Shown here: positions 7,090-13,271 of the stretch, piece by piece
Position numbering within the stretch: position 1 is the first letter of the stretch
Layout: every line of letters starts with the position of its first letter
Origin: Planctomycetota bacterium
Lineage (GTDB): Bacteria; Planctomycetota; Phycisphaerae; FEN-1346
Assembly: GCA_026386995.1 (NCBI GenBank)
Contig: JAPLMO010000344.1
Span: forward strand, 1 to 17,749
DNA: 17,749 nucleotides
Reading direction: 5' to 3'
Notes under the pieces: model-generated
What the model saw: the letters and a program-made list of their open reading frames with translations, nothing else
Told to the model about the DNA's origin: nothing
Database searches by the model: none
Translations under genes and position numbers: made by a program

Positions 7090-7769
7090 TTCCCCGGCGG
7101 CAACACACGACCCTCGCGGCAGCGGCAATCCTCATGGCCGCGCTCGCCGCCACACTCGCCGGCGCCGGATGCCAGGGGTTCGCCTGGATCCTCGTCAAGA
7201 CCATCGGCCCGTGGCTACCGGAGGAAACTTCCCAGGCCGAGTTCGACATGAAGGGCAAGAGCCTCCTGGTGCTCGTCGACGTCAAGGACCCAAGCCTCCT
7301 GTCAGAGTATCCGCGGATCGAGGCGTCCCTGGCGGACAGCGTGGGCAAGCAACTCGACAGCCACAAGGCGTGCGGCCCGCTGGTGCCGGCGCACAGCATC
7401 GACAACGCGCGGCGGGCCGAGGCCAGGTTCGCCGAGTGGTCCGTCGCCCAGATCGGCAAGTACTTCAACGTCGACCTTGTGATGCACGTCGAGATCCTGG
7501 AGTTCCGACTCCGAGACACACCCGGCTCGAACGTCTATCACGGCTACACCGAGGCGGCCGTGCGCCTCGTCTCGCCCGAGACCGGCGAGCAGGTCTGGCC
7601 CGTTCTGGCTGCCGCACGCCTTATGACCGCGGAGACCCAGCCCGACGTCAGCACGGAGGAACGCGGCGAGCAGGAAACCATCCTCGTCGACGGGATGGCC
7701 GACAAGATCAGCCGCCTCTTTTACACTTACAAGATCGACGAGCGGCCGATGCGGCCGAAGGTGAAGTAA
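7086..7769 (+). CDS. Tandem lipoprotein 2, paralogue of the preceding gene
   Basis: 227 residues from GTG 7086, which overlaps the previous stop. AAAGGAGG (7072-7079) lies six bases before it, inside the upstream gene. A signal-like hydrophobic stretch ends in AGAGC (Cys29); the lipobox is weak because Gly is at -3, so lipidation is less sure than for its neighbour. The order of motifs repeats the upstream protein: aromatic linker, PEETSQAEFDMKGKSLLVLV, then AQIGKYFNVDLVMHVEILEF, then NVYHGYTEAAVRLVSPETG. Compare lipoprotein 1: PKETIKAEY.LKAERLAIV, IAKTFQADTILYVELERY, NLYRGRIRARIQVAE. Both probably act in the periplasm, perhaps as partners. Function is unknown. Confidence 0.75.
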   Translation: MIPRRQHTTLAAAAILMAALAATLAGAGCQGFAWILVKTIGPWLPEETSQAEFDMKGKSLLVLVDVKDPSLLSEYPRIEASLADSVGKQLDSHKACGPLVPAHSIDNARRAEARFAEWSVAQIGKYFNVDLVMHVEILEFRLRDTPGSNVYHGYTEAAVRLVSPETGEQVWPVLAAARLMTAETQPDVSTEERGEQETILVDGMADKISRLFYTYKIDERPMRPKVK

Positions 7770-7796
7770 CCCGCCGCCGGGTGTGCCAATAATTCC

Positions 7797-7912
7797 TGGC
7801 ACGGCCCAATCCCGTGGGTGGCATGCCCACGCCGCCGTTGCGTGGGCATGTCGCGCGTCGGCCAACGACCATGCCCAGGCAACGGCGGCGTGGGCATGCC
7901 ACCCGTGCCAGA
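7797..7912. repeat. Large palindromic repeat with perfect 26-bp arms
   Basis: Arms 7816-7841 and 7879-7904 are exact reverse complements over 26 bases. The 37-base centre holds an inner 8-bp stem, TGGGCATG/CATGCCCA. Outside, CTGGCAC (7797-7803) pairs with GTGCCAG (from 7905) if 12-13 bases are looped out on the left. The motif CGTGGGCATG recurs inside the element. It lies between lipoprotein 2 and the promoter of the next gene. Size and internal structure suggest a non-autonomous mobile or extragenic palindrome family. Confidence 0.85.
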
Positions 7913-7954
7913 AACTTCTGGCGCATCCCCGGTGCCGCCCAAGGCGGCCGCTCG

Positions 7955-7983
7955 TTGACTTCCCACGCCGGCCCCTCTATACT
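7955..7983 (+). promoter_or_regulatory. Sigma70 promoter giving a leaderless transcript
   Basis: TTGACT (7955-7960), a 17-base spacer and TATACT (7978-7983), each five of six to consensus. The ATG of the next gene is at 7991, seven bases after the -10 box, where transcription normally starts. There is no Shine-Dalgarno before that ATG. Confidence 0.75.
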
Positions 7984-7990
7984 CCGGCCG

Positions 7991-9076
7991 ATGCGTCCGA
8001 GATTCATTGTCGGCCTCGTGCTGGGCGTGGCGACCGCCCTGGCATCGCTGGCCGCAGGCTGTGCGCCGGCCCCGCCGCCCGCACAGCCCGTGCGGCTGCG
8101 TCCGCTGCCGGCCGTCGACGCCTCGGCCGCGTCGCCCATGTTTCAGATCCGCCTCGTCGTGCTCTCGCACCGCCAGCGGCCCGACGCACCGATGGAAGAC
8201 ATCTGGCGCCTGCTGGGCACTACCAACGTTCCCTACGAGAAGCGGGCGCTCTGGGAAACCAACGACCTGCGTCTGGGAGACGGGGCCCGCCTGGCCGCCG
8301 ACCGCATGAACACCCTGGCCACCGAGACGCCCGACCGCACGGCTCAGGTGCGAATGCTCTACGCCCGCGAGAACTTCGACTTCGCGATTCCGCTGGGCGG
8401 CGAACGCGACTCCATCGACTTCCTCTGGACCGACGCCGCCGGAGAACTCGCCGGCCGCCACTTCGACAAGGCTTTCGCCCAACTCCGCTGCGTCTGCCGC
8501 AGCGACCCCGACGACCCGACCGCCGTGCGGCTGGCCATCATGCCGGAAATCCTCTACGGCCCGGAGGCGATGCACTGGGTCCAGATCGGCGGCTCGGTGA
8601 CGCAGAAGATGATTCGCGCCTCGTTCCAGTTGCCGGAGATGGCGGCGGAGGTGCGATTCGTCCCCGGGCGCATCCTCGTTATCGGCCCGCGCACCGCGGC
8701 CCCCGGCGGCAAAGGCGCGCCGGACCTCGGCCTCGGCAGCGCCTTGATGCGCGAGCGACGCGGGCCCGACCTCTGGACGCAAACGATTATCCTGACTGCC
8801 GAGCGGGCCGCGCCGGGGCAGGTTCCCGAGGGCGGATCGATCCCGCTGATGCCCGGCCTGAAGCCCACGCAGCCTAAACCGACCGGCCCGGCAACCGTGC
8901 CGCCGCCTGCGGGCACTCAGCCCCCTGCGCCCGGCGCCCCGGCCCAGCCCGGCGCGACGCCGGCTACGCCGCCCAAGGTGCGTATCAACGCGCCGAACAT
9001 TCCCGGCCTTCGCATCATGCCGCCGACCGGCCCTGGCGCACCGCCGCAACCTCCACCTGCCGCGCCGGCAAAGTAG
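7991..9076 (+). CDS. Pro-rich lipoprotein, function unknown
   Basis: 361 residues. The start at ATG 7991 is set by a signal peptide (MRPRFIVGLVLGVATALASL) ending at AAGC (Cys24) and by the promoter seven bases upstream. The open frame runs further upstream through the palindromic repeat, which is clearly not coding. The mature protein has a globular middle of about 230 residues rich in beta and charged segments (MFQIRLVVLSHRQRPDAPME; IWRLLGTTNVPYEKRALW), and a low-complexity Pro/Ala tail from about residue 297 to the end. The tail may reach through the periplasm or cell wall. I do not recognise a family. It probably sits on the periplasmic side as a lipid-anchored protein. It is transcribed separately from the upstream lipoproteins. 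Confidence 0.78.
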   Translation: MRPRFIVGLVLGVATALASLAAGCAPAPPPAQPVRLRPLPAVDASAASPMFQIRLVVLSHRQRPDAPMEDIWRLLGTTNVPYEKRALWETNDLRLGDGARLAADRMNTLATETPDRTAQVRMLYARENFDFAIPLGGERDSIDFLWTDAAGELAGRHFDKAFAQLRCVCRSDPDDPTAVRLAIMPEILYGPEAMHWVQIGGSVTQKMIRASFQLPEMAAEVRFVPGRILVIGPRTAAPGGKGAPDLGLGSALMRERRGPDLWTQTIILTAERAAPGQVPEGGSIPLMPGLKPTQPKPTGPATVPPPAGTQPPAPGAPAQPGATPATPPKVRINAPNIPGLRIMPPTGPGAPPQPPPAAPAK

Positions 9077-9103
9077 GCGAGCCCTTAAGCCCCTGATCGC
9101 AGC

Positions 9104-9157
9104 ACGTGTTTAGCGTGTGGCCCGCCCCGCAATAACGGGTGTGGGCGCTAAACACGT
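9104..9157. terminator. Inverted repeat between convergent genes
   Basis: ACGTGTTTAGCG (9104-9115) and CGCTAAACACGT (9146-9157) are perfect 12-bp complements around a 30-base centre. It lies between the stops of the Pro-rich lipoprotein and the aminotransferase, so it could end both transcripts. Each arm is also a copy of the GCGCTAAACAC repeat seen near 4665. Confidence 0.55.
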
Positions 9158-9188
9158 ACTATGCTCGGGGCTCGAAAGGTACAACGGC

Positions 9189-10088
9189 CTACGCCTTCGT
9201 CTCGCGCGTGACCAGGGTCTTGTACGCCTCGGCCAGGCGGCGGGTGATGGGGCCGGGGCGGCCGAGACGGTCGGGGTCGCCCTTGGGACCGACCTCGTGC
9301 TTCTCGATCCGCACGACGGGCATCACTTCCATTATGGAGTTGGTGAGGAATACCTCGTCGGCGCCGAGCATATCGTCGACCGTCAGGCTGCGCTGCTCGG
9401 CCGGGATGCCGCACTCGGCCGCAAGTTCCAGGACCGCCTCGCGCGTCACTCCCGCCAGCAGGCCGTCCTCAACCGGCGGCGTGGCGACCCGCCCGCCCGA
9501 GACCAGGAAGACGTTGGAGATCGCCCCCTCGGCCAGGCGGTTGCGGGTGTTGAAACGCAGGGCCTCGGCGGCGCCGGCGCTGTGGGCGTCGCGGATGGCC
9601 AGGAGGTTCGCCATGTAGTTGGTGGTCTTGTGGAAGACGACCGGGTCGGACTCGTTTATGCGGATGTCCGAGACGACGGCCGCAGCGCCCCGCTCGTACA
9701 GTTCCGCCGGATACGTCACCTGCCCGCCCGCCGTCACCAGGAGCGTGGCCAGCGGGGCCTCGTCGTCGGAGAGACCCTCGGTAACCGGCCCGCGCGTGGC
9801 GGTGATGCGGATGCGGGCATCGGCCAGGTCGTTGGCCTCCAGCAGCCGCGCGATGACGGCGGCGATCTCGCCGTCGGTCTCGCCCGGCAAGAAGATGCGG
9901 AAGAACCGGCCGCTCGACCTCAGGCGCGCCATGTGCCGCGCGAGGCGAAACGGCCGCCCGTTGTAGGTACGCAGAGTCTCGAAAAGCCCCACGCCGAGCA
10001 TCAGCCCGGCATCGAGCGCCGAGACAGTGGCCTCGCTCTCGGCCACCATGCGGCCGGCGACGTACATCAGTTGGGGCTTTTCGCTCAT
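9189..10088 (-). CDS. Class-IV (fold-type IV) PLP aminotransferase, IlvE/PabC/D-amino-acid type
   Basis: 299 residues. The PLP lysine is Lys154 in VFHKTTNYMANLLA. Glu187 in RLAEGAISNVFLV and the LGVGLFETLRTYNG start are class-IV hallmarks. The family includes branched-chain aminotransferase, aminodeoxychorismate lyase and D-amino-acid aminotransferase. I cannot separate these by eye: the arginines that mark IlvE are not clear, and the genomic link to purN (a folate-using enzyme) would mildly favour PabC. It is cytoplasmic. The ATG at 10088 lies 12 bases after the purN stop with only a weak AGG, so translation probably depends on coupling to purN. Confidence 0.85.
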   Translation of the reverse strand: MSEKPQLMYVAGRMVAESEATVSALDAGLMLGVGLFETLRTYNGRPFRLARHMARLRSSGRFFRIFLPGETDGEIAAVIARLLEANDLADARIRITATRGPVTEGLSDDEAPLATLLVTAGGQVTYPAELYERGAAAVVSDIRINESDPVVFHKTTNYMANLLAIRDAHSAGAAEALRFNTRNRLAEGAISNVFLVSGGRVATPPVEDGLLAGVTREAVLELAAECGIPAEQRSLTVDDMLGADEVFLTNSIMEVMPVVRIEKHEVGPKGDPDRLGRPGPITRRLAEAYKTLVTRETKA

Positions 10089-10100
10089 GGTTGCGCCGGC

Positions 10101-10742
10101 CTACTTCAGGTACTTCGGATCGTCAACATGCACCACGCGCCCCTCGACCCTCAGCCGCCCCTCGGCAATCAGGCGAATCGCCTCGGGGTACGCGATGCAC
10201 TCTTGCTCAAAAACCCGTGCCGCCAGGTCGTCGGGCGTGTCCTCGGCGTAGACGGGCACGGCCCGCTGGAGGATGATCGGCCCCTCATCGTACTCGTTGC
10301 TCACAAAATGGACCGTGCAGCCCGAGACCTTGCATCCCCGCGCCAGCACCGCCTCGTGCACGTGGTGGCCGTACATCCCCTTGCCGCCGAACGAGGGCAA
10401 GAGGGCCGGGTGAATGTTGATCACGTGGCCGGCGTACCGCTCGGGGATGATCCAGTACGAGAGGAACCCCGCGAGGCACACCAGGTCCACCCGCGCCTCA
10501 TCGAGCAGGCGGATCATGGCATCGGAGTACGCCTCAACGGTCGGATATTCCTTCGGCCGCACGAGGTGCGTGGGCGCCCCTGCGGCCTTGCCGATCTCGA
10601 TGCCGCGTATGCCCGGCCGCGAGGCGATAACGACGGCGACTTCGGCCGCGAGTTTGCCCGCGCGGATGTGCTCAAGCACGTTTTCAAGCGTCCTCCCGCC
10701 GCCGGAGAGGAGGACGCCGAGACGAAGTGTTTTGGGGGCCAT
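10101..10742 (-). CDS. purN: Phosphoribosylglycinamide formyltransferase (GART)
   Basis: 213 residues, the usual PurN length. It transfers a formyl group from 10-formyl-THF to GAR in purine synthesis in the cytoplasm. The catalytic triad Asn109 and His111 (VINIHPALLPSFGGKGMYG) and Asp152 (NEYDEGPIILQ) match E. coli Asn106, His108 and Asp144. The phosphate-loop region reads SGGGRTLENVL rather than SGNGSNLQ, a change I would expect to be tolerated. GAGG lies about ten bases before the ATG. It is transcribed towards the aminotransferase, and probably in one unit with it. A 12-bp hairpin (10764-10791) lies just upstream. Confidence 0.93.
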   Translation of the reverse strand: MAPKTLRLGVLLSGGGRTLENVLEHIRAGKLAAEVAVVIASRPGIRGIEIGKAAGAPTHLVRPKEYPTVEAYSDAMIRLLDEARVDLVCLAGFLSYWIIPERYAGHVINIHPALLPSFGGKGMYGHHVHEAVLARGCKVSGCTVHFVSNEYDEGPIILQRAVPVYAEDTPDDLAARVFEQECIAYPEAIRLIAEGRLRVEGRVVHVDDPKYLK

Positions 10743-10763
10743 TTGCAGTTTACCTCAGCACAC

Positions 10764-10791
10764 GTGACCCCGACCGTAAGGTCGGGGTTAC
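10764..10791. repeat. 12-bp hairpin upstream of purN
   Basis: Arms 10764-10775 and 10780-10791 (core CCCCGACC/GGTCGGGG) with loop GTAA form a 12-bp stem with one G-T pair. It has no U-tract on either strand. It ends about 22 bases before the purN start, so it may be a leader hairpin, an end for the upstream membrane-protein transcript, or a REP unit. A partial direct repeat GGTTACGC-TCCGGCC follows at 10786-10801 and again at 10846-10860. Confidence 0.65.
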
Positions 10792-10811
10792 GCCTCCGGC
10801 CGACCAAGCAC

Positions 10812-10835
10812 GTAGGGTGGGTGCTTCGCACCCAC
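10812..10835. repeat. 24-nt palindromic repeat, left copy
   Basis: GTAGG followed by the perfect 8-bp hairpin GTGGGTGC-TTC-GCACCCAC. The same unit occurs inverted at 11858-11881, differing only in the three loop bases. Confidence 0.8.
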
Positions 10836-10869
10836 GCGGTGGAGAGGTTACGCTCCGGCCCGGCGGGAA

Positions 10870-11787
10870 TCAAGCGATCTCGGGCGGCGCAGCGGCGTCG
10901 CGTTTGAGCATTTCACGGTAGATGACCACCAGAGCAGTAGTCTGAACCGTTAGCGCCGCCCACTGGATGAGAGCACAACCCGCGAGAGACAACCACCCTC
11001 CATAAGGCAACAACATCTTGGGCCAGAAGCGGAAATATAAAACCATCACAACTGCAATAAACATCAGCGCATGGCGCCAGTGCCGTAGCACCAAGGTCGC
11101 GCTATCGGCCAACGCGCGATACCAAGGCTTACCCCCCACAAACACTACAAGGGCAGCCCATTGAATGGGCAGCAGTATGAGTTCTAAAGCACCCGCATGG
11201 AAGTCGCCGATGAACCAACGGATACCGGGAATGCTCCAGATCAACTCGTCCAAGGGCGAACCGGGCGTGACGAGATTCTCATAGTAGTCCCAGCAGAAAT
11301 TCCAAGGTAGTTCGTCCCATGCCCAGCCTAGGGCCAGTCGAGACAGCATTACCACAAGGCCCACAGTCATCAGGTTTAAGTAAAGCCGCAGACGGCGGAA
11401 ACCTGCGAACAAACTTCCCGCGCCAACTTTCTCACCCAGGAGCAGGCGGTATACAGCGTACGAGTTACCTGATTCAATCGGTAAGGCTGGCGCAATCAAA
11501 ATATACGGTAGCAAGACCACCAAGACCCAGTGCCAAGCCACATCTAGAACCTCGAACCTATCACGAAGGTAAATTGGTACCGCAACCAGCCCTGCACCGG
11601 GAATCATCAGGAGATTCATTAGTGCCGCCAGCAAGAACGACCGCAGCCCATGGCGGCGCAGCAGCGAAAACATCTCGCGCAGCACAGGCCACAGGACGGG
11701 CGGCTGGAGTGAGGGCGTCGTGGCCGCAGGCGCGGCGGGCAGAGGGTCCAGCGGCGCGGGTTCGGCGGGCGAAGCAGGTTCGGTCAT
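10870..11787 (-). CDS. Multi-pass integral membrane protein, unknown function, lower GC
   Basis: 305 residues. The start at ATG 11787 is supported by AGGAG five bases upstream; an upstream in-frame ATG at 11856 has none. A Pro/Ala-rich cytoplasmic N-terminus (about 1-32) leads to roughly six hydrophobic segments: about 50-72 (FLLAALMNLLMIPGAGLVAV), 82-104, 132-155, 198-222, 240-258 and 268-292. The C-terminus is charged. I do not recognise a family. Two sampled 60-base stretches of the gene are about 47-55% GC, against about 70% in argB next door, and the codon use looks different. It is bounded on both sides by inverted copies of a 24-nt palindromic repeat. This suggests a separate history, perhaps transfer or an inserted cassette. 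Confidence 0.75.
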   Translation of the reverse strand: MTEPASPAEPAPLDPLPAAPAATTPSLQPPVLWPVLREMFSLLRRHGLRSFLLAALMNLLMIPGAGLVAVPIYLRDRFEVLDVAWHWVLVVLLPYILIAPALPIESGNSYAVYRLLLGEKVGAGSLFAGFRRLRLYLNLMTVGLVVMLSRLALGWAWDELPWNFCWDYYENLVTPGSPLDELIWSIPGIRWFIGDFHAGALELILLPIQWAALVVFVGGKPWYRALADSATLVLRHWRHALMFIAVVMVLYFRFWPKMLLPYGGWLSLAGCALIQWAALTVQTTALVVIYREMLKRDAAAPPEIA

Positions 11788-11857
11788 GGCCGCTCCTGTT
11801 GCTTGTCGTAGGTAAGACAAGTTGCCGGGTGCGCCCTCACAGCCTGCGAACGGCATC

Positions 11858-11881
11858 GTGGGTGCAGAGCACCCACCCTAC
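11858..11881. repeat. 24-nt palindromic repeat, right copy (inverted)
   Basis: GTGGGTGC-AGA-GCACCCAC followed by CCTAC; it is the reverse complement of the unit at 10812-10835 apart from the loop. It ends seven bases from the argB stop. Confidence 0.8.
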
Positions 11882-11887
11882 ATGGCG

Positions 11888-12751
11888 TCACGGCACGATT
11901 TCCGTCCCCACACCGCGATCGGTGTAGATTTCAAGCAGCAGCGAGTGCGGCACGCGGCCGGAGACGATGTGGGCCTTCTTGACGCCCCCTTTGAGGGCAT
12001 CCAGGATCGTCTGGACCTTAGGAATCATGCCGCCCGAGATGACGCCGGAAGCCAGGAGCCGCAGGGCGTCGTCCTCGGAAAGGTGCGAAAGGAGGCTCGC
12101 CTCATCGTCGGCACGCTCGCGTATGCCGTGCGTGTCGGAGACGTTGACGAGTTTCTCGGCCCCCAGGGCCCGCGCGACGGCCGATGCGGCCTCGTCGGCG
12201 TTGCAGTTGTACTTTTCGCCGGCCGCGCCGACGCCTATCGGGGCGATGACCGGTATGGCGCCGAGGTCGCACAGGCCCCGAAGGAGCAGCGCATCGACCG
12301 AGGTCACCTTGCCCACCAGCCCTAAGTCGGCCCCGTCGGCGGCGGTCATGCGTTCGGCCCGTAGCGCGCAGCGGGTCTTGGACGTAAGGGCCTCGGCCTT
12401 CGCGCCGGCCTTTTCCAGGAGGCCCACGATCTGGCGATTGATGTCAGTCGCAAGGACGTCCTCAACGATCCGCAGTTCCTCCGGGCCGGTGTAGCGCAGG
12501 CCGTCGACCCACCGGGCCACGAGGCCCGCCTCTTCCATCGCGCGGGTGATGGCCTTGCCGCCGCCGTGCACGACCACGGGGTCGATATCGACGGCCCGCA
12601 TGAAGGCGATGTCGGAGCAGACGGCCTCGAGGTCCTCCGGCACGTCCATAAAGGAGCCGCCGAGTTTGACGACCACGGTCTTGCCGCGGAAGCGGCGGAT
12701 GTACGGCATCGCCTCGATGAGGACGGCGGCCTTGGTAATGGCGTCTTGCAT
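11888..12751 (-). CDS. argB: Acetylglutamate kinase
   Basis: 287 residues. It phosphorylates N-acetyl-L-glutamate, the second step of arginine synthesis, in the cytoplasm. Family blocks in order: VVVKLGGSFM (nucleotide-site Lys), VVVHGGGKAI, GLRYTG, NCNADEAASAVARALGAEKL, VSDTHGI, and SGGMIPKV near the C-terminus. The N-terminal helix DAITKAAVLIEAMPYIRRF is like that of arginine-inhibited, hexameric enzymes, so feedback control is likely but not proven. I chose ATG 12751 because homology begins at MQDAITKA. The upstream in-frame ATG at 12814 overlaps the likely -10 box. There is no clear Shine-Dalgarno. It is a single gene with its own promoter. Confidence 0.94.
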   Translation of the reverse strand: MQDAITKAAVLIEAMPYIRRFRGKTVVVKLGGSFMDVPEDLEAVCSDIAFMRAVDIDPVVVHGGGKAITRAMEEAGLVARWVDGLRYTGPEELRIVEDVLATDINRQIVGLLEKAGAKAEALTSKTRCALRAERMTAADGADLGLVGKVTSVDALLLRGLCDLGAIPVIAPIGVGAAGEKYNCNADEAASAVARALGAEKLVNVSDTHGIRERADDEASLLSHLSEDDALRLLASGVISGGMIPKVQTILDALKGGVKKAHIVSGRVPHSLLLEIYTDRGVGTEIVP

Positions 12752-12812
12752 AAAGAGAGTTCCAGGTTCACGGTTCAAAGTTCTAAGCCAAGGAGCGGCA
12801 CGGCATACGCCC

Positions 12813-12840
12813 ATCGTATCGGGCGCAGGGGCGGCGTCAA
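12813..12840 (-). promoter_or_regulatory. Candidate sigma70 promoter of argB
   Basis: On the minus strand: TTGACG (plus 12835-12840), a 16-base spacer and TACGAT (plus 12813-12818). This gives a leader of about 55 bases before the argB ATG. The first ATG after the -10 box (12806) opens an eight-codon frame ending in TAG at 12783. Confidence 0.5.
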
Positions 12841-12979
12841 GCGATTCACGGGGCGGCGATTTCTCCTCTCCCCGCCGCGCAGCCGCGCGCGAAGAAAAGG
12901 CCCGTAATCACAGGCTGAAATTGCAGCGACCGCCGGCCGGGGCCGAAAAAAACCGCGTTCCTGATAGCGCCAGGGCCGA

Positions 12980-12995
12980 TTGACACAATTTTGTC
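12980..12995 (+). promoter_or_regulatory. Possible phage promoter -35 overlapped by an operator-like palindrome
   Basis: A perfect TTGACA at 12980-12985 is overlapped by GACACAATTTTGTC, a 14-base near-palindrome with one mismatch pair. The expected -10 position (about 13003-13008, AAAAGA) is poor, so this is tentative. Confidence 0.3.
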
Positions 12996-13271
12996 CCCCC
13001 TCAAAAGAAATCCTGCGGGATCTCGGAAATTGTAACTCTGGCATTTTCAAGGAGTTACGTCTCGCCGTTCCGCCGCCGGCGCCCCCAAAGTGAGCAAAGA
13101 CGTGGACTCCCATCCTTTTATGGAGGGACCAGTGATTTGCGGACTCGGCCGCCGTCGCCTTGGCGGAGACGGATTGCGGAAGGCGCGTGAAACAGGCCCG
13201 CTCCGCAACGCCTATGAGACGGCCGGCCGCTACGGCGGCATCGCATGCCGCAACTTAAATAGGAGATGCCC

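Larger units (their letters stand above)
12752..13271. other. Non-coding gap between argB and the phage head module
   Basis: About 520 bases. The left part holds the argB promoter and leader. The middle (about 12940-13060) is less GC-rich and holds TTGACA (12980-12985) overlapping the near-palindrome GACACAATTTTGTC (12982-12995), and a hairpin GTAACTC/GAGTTAC (13032-13058). The right part (13085-13265) shows several stems, including TTGCGGA/TCCGCAA and GGCATC (13237-13242) pairing with GATGCC (13265-13270) over the portal ribosome site. A 61-codon frame (13090-13275) spans this part but lacks a ribosome site and resembles nothing I know. No terminase is present. Confidence 0.55.

Noticed and set aside
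7727..9049. A 440-codon minus-strand frame over the Pro-rich lipoprotein
   Set aside because: The plus strand has a promoter, signal peptide and lipobox. The minus frame is Arg/Gly-rich and runs through the palindromic repeat.
9117..10907. A 596-codon open frame on the plus strand
   Set aside because: It is antisense to purN and the aminotransferase, both of which carry full catalytic motifs. Its own translation is Arg/Gly/Asp-rich with no recognisable motif. Long antisense frames are expected at this GC.
12566..12983. Plus-strand frames over the argB start and leader
   Set aside because: They are antisense to argB and its promoter, and contain no motif.
13164..13225. Cobalamin-riboswitch-like strings (GTGAAA and CCGCAAC) before the portal
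   Set aside because: Spacing is wrong, the expected P5 pairing is not seen, and a B12 riboswitch before a phage portal makes no sense. Chance similarity.
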